Notes: generated by a model from the sequence alone, not told the origin. A stretch of 64,000 bases of DNA from Bovifimicola ammoniilytica (GCF_025567085.1 NZ_JAOQJN010000005.1:124001-188000); one strand, 5' to 3'. Shown: positions 15,089 to 23,592, counted from the stretch's first letter. Made by a program: numbers and translations.

Positions 15089-16297
15089 ATGAAATTAAAT
15101 CAGATTATTACAAGTTTATTAGAAACTGATATGTATAAATTCAGTATGGGACAGGCGATATACCATCAATTTAGTGATTATAAGACTACCTGGTCTTTCA
15201 AATGCAGAAATACAGATGTGCATTTTACAAAAGAAGTAGTAGAGGAAATAAAAGAGCAGATAAAGGCATATTGCGGACTTAGATTTACAGAAGAAGAGCT
15301 TGAATATCTTCATAATATTAAGTGGATTAAGGGAAGTTATGTGGATTTCTTAAGACTCTGGCAGCCAAGATATGAAGATTTCGAGATAACAACAGATGCA
15401 GAGTGTGGTCTCTCAATTGAGGCAAAAGGCACATGGCTTAATACCTCTATGTATGAGATTCCTACACTTGCAATCATTAATGAAGTGTATTTCAGAATGG
15501 AATATAATTATGATGAACTTCTTAATAGCTTTAAGAATAGATTAGATGAAAAAATCAGGAAAATAAGCACAGGTGAATATAATATCGGTTCATTTAGTGA
15601 ATTTGGTCTTAGAAGAAGATTGTCAGCCAAAGCCCAGGAACTTGCAGTAGATTTACTTAGTAAAAATGAATATCCCGGCTCAAAATTCGTTGGAACTTCA
15701 AATGTATATCTTGCTAAGAAATATAATCTTACACCGGTTGGTACGATGGCGCATGAGTGGATTATGTGCGTAGGACAGGGTAATCATAAACATAATCCAG
15801 CATATTCTAACTGGTATGCATTAGATGCATGGGTAAAAGAATATGGTATCTTAAATGGTACAGCGTTAGCGGATGCGATAACAACTGACTGCTTCCTTAA
15901 AGATTTCCAGCTTACTTATGCAACATTATTTTCGGGTGTCAGACATGACAGTGGTGATCCTTATGAATGGGGCGACAAGATGCTTAAACATTATGAAAGT
16001 CTTGGGATAAATCCTATGACGAAGACATTGCTCTTTAGCGACAGCCTTGATTTCGAACGTGCTGACGGACTTAACAAGTATTTTAATACCAAAGCAAGAG
16101 TTGCCTTCGGAATAGGAACTTATATTTCGAATGATACAGATGTTCATCCACTCAATATCGTAATGAAAACAACGGCATGTAACGGTATGGATGTTGCAAA
16201 GATTTCTGATACACCGGGTAAAGGAATGTGTAAAAATCCTGATTATGTACATTATCTGAGAAGATGTATCGACTGGCGAATGAAAAACGACAGATAG
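15089..16297 (+). CDS. pncB: Nicotinate phosphoribosyltransferase
   Basis: Converts nicotinate and PRPP to nicotinate mononucleotide. The true start is the ATG at 15089 (402 residues, M-K-L-N-Q-I-I-T-S-L-L-E-T-D-M-Y-K-F), the classical NAPRTase N-terminus; the 48 in-frame codons before it translate the hairpin repeat. Visible motifs include T-D-M-Y-K-F-S-M-G, the F-S-E-F-G-L-R-R-R block, H-E-W-I-M and F-S-G-V-R-H-D-S-G-D-P (active-site histidine and PRPP site). Third gene of the NrtR operon, but its translation may be modulated separately by the repeat that contains its ribosome site. Confidence 0.96.
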   Translation: MKLNQIITSLLETDMYKFSMGQAIYHQFSDYKTTWSFKCRNTDVHFTKEVVEEIKEQIKAYCGLRFTEEELEYLHNIKWIKGSYVDFLRLWQPRYEDFEITTDAECGLSIEAKGTWLNTSMYEIPTLAIINEVYFRMEYNYDELLNSFKNRLDEKIRKISTGEYNIGSFSEFGLRRRLSAKAQELAVDLLSKNEYPGSKFVGTSNVYLAKKYNLTPVGTMAHEWIMCVGQGNHKHNPAYSNWYALDAWVKEYGILNGTALADAITTDCFLKDFQLTYATLFSGVRHDSGDPYEWGDKMLKHYESLGINPMTKTLLFSDSLDFERADGLNKYFNTKARVAFGIGTYISNDTDVHPLNIVMKTTACNGMDVAKISDTPGKGMCKNPDYVHYLRRCIDWRMKNDR

Positions 16298-16394
16298 AAG
16301 ATATTAAGATACATTTATAAAAATATTTTATATGTGTAATTCAGTATATACAGATAATTGATATATGTGCAGGAAAATGATGTGCTATGAAAAA

Positions 16395-16922
16395 CTATAA
16401 ATCATAATAAGCAGCATCTTTACAAATATATCTTATGTGCCATGGTTCATTGACGTATCCGGTGAAAGATGAATTTTCTTTGGTAAAGCTGAATGTAAAA
16501 CCAAAGGCAGAGGCATTCTTCCTAAGCCAGATTCCCTCAGGAGTTTTTTCGAATTCTTCGCATAAGTCGTAGTCAACGCCAGGGCAGGAGACATCGATTG
16601 CAAGACCTGTCTGGTGTTCGCTGGTACCTGGCATTGCTACATGTGAATATGCATATTCACGCCCATGTTCACGAACACTGTTTTCATAGAGTTCTTTTTG
16701 TCTGTCGTATGAACGAAAAGCTGAGATTCCCATAAGATTAAGCCCTTCTTTAAAACAGGCTTTGAACATTTTGCGGAGTGGCTCATAAGCGACTAAGGAA
16801 ATGCATCGCTTCATATCATATACAGGTGCTATGAACGGAACAGGCGCTCTTACTAAATCTTCTGGGATATAATCAGGGGGCAAAGGGTGATACCTGTCGG
16901 TAATATAATGTTTTGTGTTCAC
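16395..16922 (-). CDS. D-alanyl-D-alanine carboxypeptidase family protein (peptidase M15, VanY-like)
   Basis: 175 residues with M15B zinc-peptidase motifs: S-A-F-R-S-Y-D-R-Q, S-E-H-Q-T-G-L-A-I-D-V (metal His/Asp) and the late E-P-W-H-I-R-Y (catalytic Glu and metal His). It should cleave D-Ala-D-Ala or related peptides. No signal peptide or membrane helix is visible, unusual for a wall enzyme; a cytoplasmic role or an unconventional exit route is possible. The GTG start at 16922 has AGG upstream. It is single, on the minus strand, between the NAD operon and the hip locus. Confidence 0.88.
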   Translation of the reverse strand: MNTKHYITDRYHPLPPDYIPEDLVRAPVPFIAPVYDMKRCISLVAYEPLRKMFKACFKEGLNLMGISAFRSYDRQKELYENSVREHGREYAYSHVAMPGTSEHQTGLAIDVSCPGVDYDLCEEFEKTPEGIWLRKNASAFGFTFSFTKENSSFTGYVNEPWHIRYICKDAAYYDL

Positions 16923-16990
16923 ACTAACCTCGATTACATATGAAAAATTATATTTTATATTATTCAGGAAACAGAAAAAGGTGAAAAGTA

Positions 16991-17068
16991 ATGAAAGAAA
17001 CTAATTCAGATTATGTAAGAAAAACAATAGATAAAAATGTGGGGAAGTATAAGAAAAATATAAAATAG
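16991..17068 (+). CDS. Possible 25-residue basic peptide upstream of hipBA
   Basis: ATG 16991 is preceded by AAGGTGAAAAGTA and opens a 25-codon lysine-rich frame (M-K-E-T-N-S-D-Y-V-R-K...) that ends at TAG 17066-17068, right at the first hip operator. It may be a remnant or a chance frame; coding capacity is weakly supported. Confidence 0.25.
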   Translation: MKETNSDYVRKTIDKNVGKYKKNIK

Positions 17069-17127
17069 CTAATATATTATCTAATTTTAATAAATATATT
17101 GAAAAAAGCTAATATATTAGCTATAAT
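17067..17127 (+). promoter_or_regulatory. hipBA promoter with two palindromic operators
   Basis: Promoter TTGAAA (17099-17104), 17-nt spacer, TATAAT (17122-17127). The perfect palindrome AGCTAATATATTAGCT occupies 17107-17122, i.e. virtually the whole spacer. A near copy, AGCTAATATATTATCT, lies 40 bp upstream at 17067-17082. The placement is ideal for repression by the HTH antitoxin encoded next, with cooperative binding at two sites about four helical turns apart. Confidence 0.8.
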
Positions 17128-17164
17128 TATATTAACAATAAGTCGATTTAAAATGGAGATTAGT

Positions 17165-17443
17165 ATGCAAAAATATATATGGGAAACACCACAGGAGATA
17201 AATATGCTAGTTGCAACTAATGCAAAGAATATAAGAAAGAGAAAGGGGATATCACAACAAAAGCTAAGTAAGTTATCAGGGGTAAGCTATGGTTCAATAA
17301 AGAGATTTGAGGAAACAGGAAATATCAGTCTTATTTCTTTGACAAAAATTGCTGTCGTACTAGATGCTGTAAATGGAATCAAAGCCTTATTTACGGAAGT
17401 CACATATAATTCTATACAGGAGGTTATCAATGAACAAAGATAG
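17165..17443 (+). CDS. hipB: HTH antitoxin/repressor, HipB-like
   Basis: 92 residues from ATG 17165 (GGAG six bases upstream); longer frames run back through the promoter and were rejected. A Cro/cI-type helix-turn-helix spans about 20-75 (N-I-R-K-R-K-G-I-S-Q-Q-K-L-S-K-L-S-G-V-S, then R-F-E-E-T-G). It overlaps hipA by 14 nt, indicating translational coupling, and is preceded by palindromic operators. It should neutralise HipA and autorepress the pair. Confidence 0.85.
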   Translation: MQKYIWETPQEINMLVATNAKNIRKRKGISQQKLSKLSGVSYGSIKRFEETGNISLISLTKIAVVLDAVNGIKALFTEVTYNSIQEVINEQR

Positions 17444-18584
17444 TATTAGGTTGGGGTTAAAAACTCTTAAGGTAAAATGTTTTGACCGATATGTAGGAAC
17501 ACTTGCAATGACACCGGATGGTAAAGTGGCATTTTCATATGATGATGAATGGTTAGTTAATGGTTTTGCAATAAGTCCGTTTTCACTACCACTTGAGAAA
17601 AAAGTATTTATCCCCGGGAAACGATATTTTAATGGATTATTTGGCATATTTGCAGATAGTTTGCCTGATGCATGGGGACAACTGCTTTTAGACAGGATAT
17701 TAAAGGAATATAAGATTACTGAGGATATAACTGTTCTTGACAGGCTTGCATTAGTTGGTACATCAGGAATGGGAGCCTTGGAATATGAACCTGATTACAG
17801 AATAATAGAAAATGAAGAAATAGATGATTTGGATTATCTTTCAAAACAATGCCAGAAAGTTCTTAAAACAGAATATTCGCCTGATTTGGACATATTATAT
17901 AAGTTAGGAGGCAGTAGTGGAGGTGCAAGACCGAAGATATTAACACATATTGAAGATAAGGATTGGATTATAAAGTTTTTGGCGGGAATCGATGGCCCAA
18001 ACTGTGGATTACGAGAATACATTTATTCAGAATGTGCAAGAAAATGTGGTATAAAAATGACAGAAACAAGGCTATTTCCATCGAAAATTTGTGACGGATA
18101 TTTCGGAACAGTGAGATTTGACAGAATACCATATGAAGGTAAAATGAAAAAAGTTCACATGGCTACGGCGGCTGCAATATTAGAAGCAGATTTTATGTCT
18201 CCATGTCTGGATTATAGTGTGTTAATGAAGCTTACCCATGTACTTACAAGAGGAAATGCAGAAGATATGGAAAATATGTTTCGAAGAGCATGTTTTAATG
18301 TATTTGCACATAATAGAGATGACCATGCTAAGAACTTTACATTTTTATATAATGAAGATGAGGATTGCTGGAGACTAAGTCCTGCATACGATATCACTTA
18401 CAGTAATACTTATTATGGTGAGCATACGACATCAGTTGATGGTAATGGAAAAAATCCCGGAGAAAAAGAACTGATGAATGTTGGAACAGGGGCAGGTATT
18501 AAGAAATCATTATGTGAAGATATCATAGACGAAATCAGAACAATAGTTGGTGAAGAACTGGCATTTATTAAAAAAGATAATTAG
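17430..18584 (+). CDS. hipA: HipA-like serine/threonine kinase toxin
   Basis: 384 residues from ATG 17430 (GGAGG upstream). It shows the HipA N-subdomain (L-P-D-A-W-G-Q-L-L-L), the glycine-rich loop G-G-S-S-G-G-A-R-P-K, and the kinase core with R-D-D-H-A-K-N-F (catalytic Asp) and the later P-A-Y-D-I-T-Y (metal-binding Asp). E. coli HipA phosphorylates glutamyl-tRNA synthetase and causes growth arrest; the target here is unknown. Length is somewhat short of E. coli HipA but all core motifs are present, so activity is likely. Forms a type II toxin-antitoxin pair with the overlapping hipB. Confidence 0.88.
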   Translation: MNKDSIRLGLKTLKVKCFDRYVGTLAMTPDGKVAFSYDDEWLVNGFAISPFSLPLEKKVFIPGKRYFNGLFGIFADSLPDAWGQLLLDRILKEYKITEDITVLDRLALVGTSGMGALEYEPDYRIIENEEIDDLDYLSKQCQKVLKTEYSPDLDILYKLGGSSGGARPKILTHIEDKDWIIKFLAGIDGPNCGLREYIYSECARKCGIKMTETRLFPSKICDGYFGTVRFDRIPYEGKMKKVHMATAAAILEADFMSPCLDYSVLMKLTHVLTRGNAEDMENMFRRACFNVFAHNRDDHAKNFTFLYNEDEDCWRLSPAYDITYSNTYYGEHTTSVDGNGKNPGEKELMNVGTGAGIKKSLCEDIIDEIRTIVGEELAFIKKDN

Positions 18585-18596
18585 TAAGAAAAATAT

Positions 18597-18643
18597 TTGA
18601 CATAGTAAATATGAGTGTCTATAATGAATTGGTACTACCAATT
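18597..18643 (+). promoter_or_regulatory. lrgA operon promoter with GntR/FadR-type operator
   Basis: TTGACA (18597-18602), 17-nt spacer, TATAAT (18620-18625): a consensus promoter. Immediately downstream, over the expected start of transcription, lies the palindrome AATTGGT-ACT-ACCAATT (18627-18643), which contains TGGT-N3-ACCA, the FadR-family consensus. The fourth gene of the operon encodes a FadR-type GntR regulator, so this is most likely its autoregulatory operator. Confidence 0.8.
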
Positions 18644-18695
18644 TTAGTATAAATATTTGCAAATGAATATTAGAAGTATAAACAGGAAAGGAGAC

Positions 18696-18999
18696 TATGA
18701 TGTATTAATTGTTTCTAATCTTTGCTAAATAGCTGGATATTAAAGCTTGGTTGCAGGTCTATAATAAATATACGATTTATGACGTATCGTGTGCAAGTTA
18801 TATGCCGTCATATGTAAAAGAGCGTTGCAGTAAATCACCGTTCAAGCGAAGTGCGTTTGATTTACTGCAACGTAATAGACTTTGCAGAGGACGGCATTTA
18901 CTTGCACTAGATAAAGGAATTATGAGGATGTTTATTATAGACCTGCAACCAAGCATAATATAGGTATATCTGCAAGATAGAAACAATTAATGCATCATA
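18696..18999 (+). repeat. 304-nt nested palindromic element between ribosome site and start codon of lrgA
   Basis: Four nested, nearly perfect inverted pairs: 18696-18717/18978-18999 (22 nt, one mismatch), 18745-18768/18931-18954 (24 bp perfect), 18791-18809/18890-18907 and 18823-18837/18858-18872 (15 bp perfect). The ribosome site AAAGGAG (18687-18693) abuts the left base; the lrgA ATG (19009) is 9 nt past the right base. Near-duplicate flanks GAGACTATGA and GAGAACTATGA suggest target duplication, i.e. insertion of a MITE-like element at the original start codon. Folding would place the ribosome site about 11 nt from the ATG. A 19-nt piece of the element recurs at 53116-53134. Confidence 0.8.
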
Positions 19000-19008
19000 T
19001 AGAGAACT

Positions 19009-19380
19009 ATGAAATATTTGCGCCAGTTTTTAATGATTTTAGCCATATCATTTATCGGAGAAATATTAAAATATTTTCTTCCATTGCCCATACCAGCAAG
19101 CATATACGGTATGATGATTTTATTTATAGGACTTCTTACAGGAATAATTCCATTAGAGGCAGTGAAGGATGTTGGTAAATTTCTAATCGAAATAATGCCG
19201 GTTATGTTTATTCCGGCAGGAGTAGGACTTATGTCATCATGGGTGAATTTAAAGCCTGTGTTATTACCAGTAAGCATAATAACAGTAGTATCAATTGTAA
19301 CAGTTATGATAGCTACGGGAAGAACATCCCAATGGATAATCAGAAGAGGAAAGAAAAAGGAGGAAACAAGACATGAATGA
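19009..19380 (+). CDS. lrgA: CidA/LrgA family holin-like membrane protein
   Basis: 123 residues, four predicted membrane helices, with the family's P-L-P-I-P-A-S-I-Y-G-M block at ~25-35 and the M-P-V-M-F-I-P-A-G-V-G-L segment at ~64-75. The family is linked to murein hydrolase export/autolysis and, in some bacteria, to pyruvate uptake. The start matches family N-termini (M-K-Y-L-R-Q-F-L), but its own upstream sequence (AGAGAAC) is a poor ribosome site; the good one lies on the far side of the 304-nt palindrome. Overlaps lrgB by 8 nt. Confidence 0.9.
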   Translation: MKYLRQFLMILAISFIGEILKYFLPLPIPASIYGMMILFIGLLTGIIPLEAVKDVGKFLIEIMPVMFIPAGVGLMSSWVNLKPVLLPVSIITVVSIVTVMIATGRTSQWIIRRGKKKEETRHE

Positions 19381-20065
19381 GTTGTTTCAGAACTCACTAT
19401 TTGCAGGAGTTACAATCAGTCTCCTTGCCTATCTGGCTGGCTCTATATTAAAGAAGAAATTCAAATTAGGTATATTTAATCCATTATTAATTTCGATTGT
19501 GCTTACAATAGTTGTACTTGTATGTGCAAGAGTAGATTATGAAACATATAACAAAGGTGCACAGTATTTAAGCTGGTTTCTGACACCTGCAACGGTATGC
19601 TTAGCAATTCCTTTATACGAACAGTGGGAGTTATTAAAGAGAAGCTATAAAGCTGTCATATTAGGAATAACTTCAGGAGTGCTTACAAGCCTTGGTACAG
19701 TATTTGTATTAGCTAAGATAATGGGACTTTCGCACAAAGACTATGTTACATTGTTACCAAAATCTATAACAACTGCGATAGGTATGGGCGTGTCGGAAGA
19801 ATTAGGTGGCTATGTTACAATTACCGTTGCAGTAATCGTTGTAACCGGAGTCCTTGGAAATATTTTTGGCGAAATGATATGCAAAATATTCAGAATAACT
19901 GAGCCGGTTTCAAAAGGACTTGCATTTGGTGCTTCATCACATGCTGTTGGAACGGCTAAGGCAATAGAAATAGGTGAGATAGAGGGTGCAATGAGCAGTC
20001 TTGCAATAGCTGTAACAGGAATTCTGACAGTTGTACTTTCGTCTGTATTTGCAAATTTTATGTAA
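19373..20065 (+). CDS. lrgB: LrgB/CidB family membrane protein
   Basis: 230 residues with about seven hydrophobic helices and the family motifs F-N-P-L-L (~36-40), P-K-S-I-T-T-A-I (~129-136) and G-A-S-S-H-A-V-G-T-A-K-A (~186-197). It is the partner of LrgA in a membrane complex associated with cell lysis control or small-metabolite transport. The ATG follows GGAGG and overlaps the lrgA stop, so the two are translationally coupled. The kinase-like gene follows 24 nt later. Confidence 0.92.
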   Translation: MNELFQNSLFAGVTISLLAYLAGSILKKKFKLGIFNPLLISIVLTIVVLVCARVDYETYNKGAQYLSWFLTPATVCLAIPLYEQWELLKRSYKAVILGITSGVLTSLGTVFVLAKIMGLSHKDYVTLLPKSITTAIGMGVSEELGGYVTITVAVIVVTGVLGNIFGEMICKIFRITEPVSKGLAFGASSHAVGTAKAIEIGEIEGAMSSLAIAVTGILTVVLSSVFANFM

Positions 20066-20089
20066 TTAAATAGAACTAGGAGGACAATT

Positions 20090-20656
20090 ATGATTATAAC
20101 AATTGGACGTAAATGTGGTTGTAATGGTGACATAATAGGACATAAATTAGCAGAGAAATACAATATGGAATACTATAATAAAGCACGCATTTCAGAAATA
20201 GCGAAGCAAAAAGGGTTATATGATAAATATCCTGATTATTACAGTGAGATACCTATGGATATGTTACTTCACACAATATCAATGACTGATGATGACAGCA
20301 TATATATGAAAACACCCAAAAAAGCATTGAAAGATATCGTTCCTGAAGATAATTTTGTTATTCTTGGAAGATGCGGAAATTATGCCTACAAAGATAATGA
20401 AAATGCAGTCTCAATATTTCTGACGGGAGACATAAGTGACAGAGAGAAAGTTATTTCAGATAAGCATGGCATATCTGTTAAAAAGGCACATAACCTGATT
20501 ATGCAGACCGATGACAGAAGAGAGCGATATCATAAATACTACACCGGAGAAGAATGGGGAATGGCGCAAAATTATGACGTTTGTCTGAATGTTTCCGCAC
20601 TTGGTGTGGATGGTGTGGTAGATGTAATTGAAAATTATATAAATGCCAGAAAATAA
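20090..20656 (+). CDS. Cytidylate kinase-like family protein
   Basis: 188 residues of the P-loop AAA_26 / cytidylate-kinase-like family: N-terminal M-I-I-T-I-G-R, E-Y-Y-N-K, the middle F-V-I-L-G-R-C-G-N-Y and late D-R-R-E-R-Y-H-K-Y-Y-T-G. Compared with its paralog at 48396 (G-S-G-G-R) the P-loop reads G-C-N-G-D, losing the basic residue that normally contacts phosphate, so catalysis may be altered. The substrate of this family is not established. Located in the lrgAB operon ahead of its regulator; ATG follows GGAGG. Confidence 0.8.
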   Translation: MIITIGRKCGCNGDIIGHKLAEKYNMEYYNKARISEIAKQKGLYDKYPDYYSEIPMDMLLHTISMTDDDSIYMKTPKKALKDIVPEDNFVILGRCGNYAYKDNENAVSIFLTGDISDREKVISDKHGISVKKAHNLIMQTDDRRERYHKYYTGEEWGMAQNYDVCLNVSALGVDGVVDVIENYINARK

Positions 20657-20680
20657 TATCAGAAAGGTTAATACACCGCT

Positions 20681-21358
20681 ATGCAGGAAAATACAACTCA
20701 GGAATATGAAAAGGCAGTTAAATATATTTATGATTTAATGCAGAATGGTTCACTACAGGTGGGAAGTAAACTTCCGGCAGAACGTATAATTGCACAGGAA
20801 CTTGGAATCGGAAGAAATTCAACAAGAGAAGCTATAAGTATTCTAAGTGGAATGGGATTAGTTGACAGAGTACAGGGTTCAGGCAACTATATTTCGAAAA
20901 ATGCAGGACAGTCAATAAGGCAGACAATAATAATGATGCTTGCATTAGGAAGTATCTCTAAGAAGGATATATGCGAATTCCGAAGAACAATGGAGAAGTC
21001 AGTATGCAGCCTGTTAATTGAGAAAAACGTACCGAAGGACAGAATGGATAATCTGAATAAACTGCTTATCAAAATGCAGGATTTAAAAGGAAAGAGGTTA
21101 TCTGATACCGATAGGGAATTCCATAACGAATTGATTATATTAACGGAGAATAACCTGTTAATTATAATTATGGAAGCGATTACGGAAGTGTACCGGGAAT
21201 GGATTGATTATGTCATTAAACGTGCAGATAATGATGTAAGAGAAGAATTAGTTGAATGTCACAAAGAAATATATATGAATATAATGCAAAAAGAATGTGA
21301 TGAAACATTCAGGGCGATTGACAGGCACTATGATATAATAGAGGAAATGCTTGAATAA
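20681..21358 (+). CDS. FadR-family GntR transcriptional regulator
   Basis: 225 residues: N-terminal winged helix (~5-75, with G-S-K-L-P-A-E-R, E-L-G-I-G-R-N-S-T-R-E-A and G-S-G-N-Y-I) and a helical FCD ligand-binding domain (~95-220; D-R-E-F-H-N-E-L is the metal/ligand motif). FadR-type proteins bind TGGT-N3-ACCA; such a site overlaps the transcription start at 18627-18643. It therefore probably autoregulates the lrgA-lrgB-kinase-gntR operon in response to a small acid, possibly pyruvate or lactate (inference). Confidence 0.9.
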   Translation: MQENTTQEYEKAVKYIYDLMQNGSLQVGSKLPAERIIAQELGIGRNSTREAISILSGMGLVDRVQGSGNYISKNAGQSIRQTIIMMLALGSISKKDICEFRRTMEKSVCSLLIEKNVPKDRMDNLNKLLIKMQDLKGKRLSDTDREFHNELIILTENNLLIIIMEAITEVYREWIDYVIKRADNDVREELVECHKEIYMNIMQKECDETFRAIDRHYDIIEEMLE

Positions 21359-21424
21359 GTATCTGATTTGCAAAGTTAATTATGCAATCGTTTAAATAGA
21401 AAATAATTTCAGGAGAGAATACAT

Positions 21425-22186
21425 ATGCTTACACAATTTTCAAGAACAGAATTATTATTAGGTAAAGATTCAATGGAGAAATTAAAGAATTCCAGAGTCG
21501 CAGTATTCGGAATCGGAGGAGTCGGAGGTTATGTATGTGAAGCACTTGTAAGAAGTGGAGTCGGAGCATTTGATTTGATTGATGATGATAAAGTATGCCT
21601 TACGAATCTGAACAGACAGATTATTGCTACGAGAAAAACAGTGGGTAAATATAAGACCGAAGTGATGAGAGACAGAATACTTGAAATCAATCCACAGGCT
21701 GATGTAAGATTACATCAATGTTTCTTTTTACCTGAGAATTCTGATGAATTCCCATTTGAGGAATACGATTATGTTGTAGATGCGGTAGATACCGTAACTG
21801 CAAAGATAGAATTAGTAATGAAAGCGCAGGCGATGAACGTACCGATTATAAGCAGTATGGGAGCCGGTAACAAGCTCGACGGAAGTATGTTCAGGGTAGC
21901 TGATATATACAAGACAAAGGTATGCCCACTTGCTAAAGTTATGCGACGTGAACTTAAGAAAAGAGGCGTGAAGAAATTAAAGGTTGTTTATTCAGAAGAA
22001 ATGCCTACAAGACCGATAGAAGATATGGCTATAAGCTGTCGCTCTAATTGCATATGTCCTCCGGGTGCCGCACATAAATGTACAGAACGAAGAGATATTC
22101 CCGGAAGCGTTGCATTTGTGCCATCGGTAGCAGGACTTATTATTGCTGGCGAAGTCGTGAAAGATTTGTGCAGAATTAACAAATAA
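21425..22186 (+). CDS. tcdA: tRNA threonylcarbamoyladenosine dehydratase
   Basis: E1-like ThiF-fold enzyme that converts t6A37 of tRNA to the cyclic form ct6A using ATP. 253 residues: nucleotide-binding G-I-G-G-V-G-G (30-36), D-D-D-x-V-x-x-x-N-L-N-R-Q (~53-65), D-A-V-D-T (~120-124). A cysteine-rich insert C-R-S-N-C-I-C-P-P-G...C near 200-214 could bind zinc. The start at 21425 follows GGAGAG. Separated by 66 nt from the GntR gene; co-transcription possible. Confidence 0.93.
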   Translation: MLTQFSRTELLLGKDSMEKLKNSRVAVFGIGGVGGYVCEALVRSGVGAFDLIDDDKVCLTNLNRQIIATRKTVGKYKTEVMRDRILEINPQADVRLHQCFFLPENSDEFPFEEYDYVVDAVDTVTAKIELVMKAQAMNVPIISSMGAGNKLDGSMFRVADIYKTKVCPLAKVMRRELKKRGVKKLKVVYSEEMPTRPIEDMAISCRSNCICPPGAAHKCTERRDIPGSVAFVPSVAGLIIAGEVVKDLCRINK

Positions 22187-22375
22187 TTTGAAAATTATGT
22201 GAAAAATATACATAGATACTTTTATTTTGTAAATAATTATGGTATAAATGAGAGTACGTGTTCGCATTAGTGTGGATAAAATATTAAAAGTAAAGGAAAA
22301 TGCATTAATTACATAATAAAATCTCAGATATATTATGTGATTATATCGTTACGGAACGAAATGCAAGGGATATTA

Positions 22376-23554
22376 ATGAGAAAAAGAATTTTAGCCTTAG
22401 GTCTTTGTATTGCGATGGCATTTACAGCTACAGCATGTGGCAAGGATAAAGGTAAGAGTGCAAGCTCAGGAAATGTAGGAAAAGTAGCTAATACAAAGGC
22501 AGATATGTCAGGTACAGATTACAAATCTAAAGTTACATTAGCTGAATACAAAGGACTAAAAGTTGGTGAATCTACAGTCGATATTGATGAAGCAACAAAG
22601 AAGAAGATTAATTGTCTCCTTATTACATCAGGATATTTTACAGTTGATACAACAAATGTAACTCAGAAAGAGGGTACAGTTGAAGAATTTGATATTGTAA
22701 ATATCGATTATACAGGTAAGATTGATGGCGCAGAATTCGAAGGCGGTACAGCTTCAGGTTCATTACTTGGTATCGGAACAGGTTCATTTATCGATGGATT
22801 CGAGGATGGACTTAAAGGTGTTAAGACAGGTGAAACAGTTGACCTTAACTTAAAATTCCCTGATGATTACCAGAATAAAGATGTTGCTGGTAAAAATGTT
22901 GTATTTACTGTAAAAGTTAATTATATTCTTGGAATCAATGACCAGTTCGTAGCTGACAACACAGACGAGATATATTACTTCTTACACGAATATTTCTTAA
23001 ATGGTAAATCAGTTAAAACAGCAGATGAGTATTATGATGCAATTACAGAAGGAATCAAAGTTTCAAATATTGCATCTAAAATTGTTAGTGAGATAACAGA
23101 TGCAACAAAAACAGAAATTAATGAAGCAGAACTTAATGAATATTTAGATGAAATTAAAGCACCTATTAAAGAAGCAGCAGAAAGCAATGGCGCTGATTTT
23201 GCAACACTTATATCATACTACTATGGATTATCTTCAGAAGAAGAATTTGATGAGTATTATACAAAGATATTCAAGAACTATCTTGTATTAATCAGTATTG
23301 CTAAAGAAGAAGGCATTAAGATTTCTGAAGATGAATACAATACAGTAGCACAGGCTATGGTAGATCACAGTAAAGGAAAATATGCTGATATAGCAGCATA
23401 TCAGGTTGACTATGATAAACAGTCTACAGTAGATGATTTAATCTGTGGAAAAGTTTATTATAAACTTGCTGATTATGTTGAAGTAGTTCCAGATTCAGAA
23501 ATTGAGACAGAAGCTGAGTCAACAACAGAAAATGAGACAACATCAGCAAAATAA
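22376..23554 (+). CDS. FKBP-type peptidyl-prolyl isomerase lipoprotein (trigger-factor-like)
   Basis: 392 residues from ATG 22376 (AAGGG upstream). The N-terminus is a lipoprotein signal ending in T-A-C-G (cysteine ~21), so the protein is tethered outside the membrane. An FKBP domain (~100-185: V-N-I-D-Y-T-G, F-I-D-G-F-E-D-G-L-K-G, V-F-T-V-K-V) is followed by an acidic helical region (~190-375) resembling the trigger-factor C-terminal chaperone domain, and a low-complexity E/T-rich tail. Likely a foldase for secreted proteins, analogous to PrsA in role. Single gene with its own terminator. Confidence 0.87.
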   Translation: MRKRILALGLCIAMAFTATACGKDKGKSASSGNVGKVANTKADMSGTDYKSKVTLAEYKGLKVGESTVDIDEATKKKINCLLITSGYFTVDTTNVTQKEGTVEEFDIVNIDYTGKIDGAEFEGGTASGSLLGIGTGSFIDGFEDGLKGVKTGETVDLNLKFPDDYQNKDVAGKNVVFTVKVNYILGINDQFVADNTDEIYYFLHEYFLNGKSVKTADEYYDAITEGIKVSNIASKIVSEITDATKTEINEAELNEYLDEIKAPIKEAAESNGADFATLISYYYGLSSEEEFDEYYTKIFKNYLVLISIAKEEGIKISEDEYNTVAQAMVDHSKGKYADIAAYQVDYDKQSTVDDLICGKVYYKLADYVEVVPDSEIETEAESTTENETTSAK

Positions 23555-23592
23555 TATTTGACTTAAATTTGTAAGTAAATATATAAAAAGAG

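Noticed and set aside
18751..18986. Open frames on both strands within the lrgA leader
   Set aside because: They are translations of the nested palindrome; no ribosome sites, and both strands read similarly because of the inverted arms.
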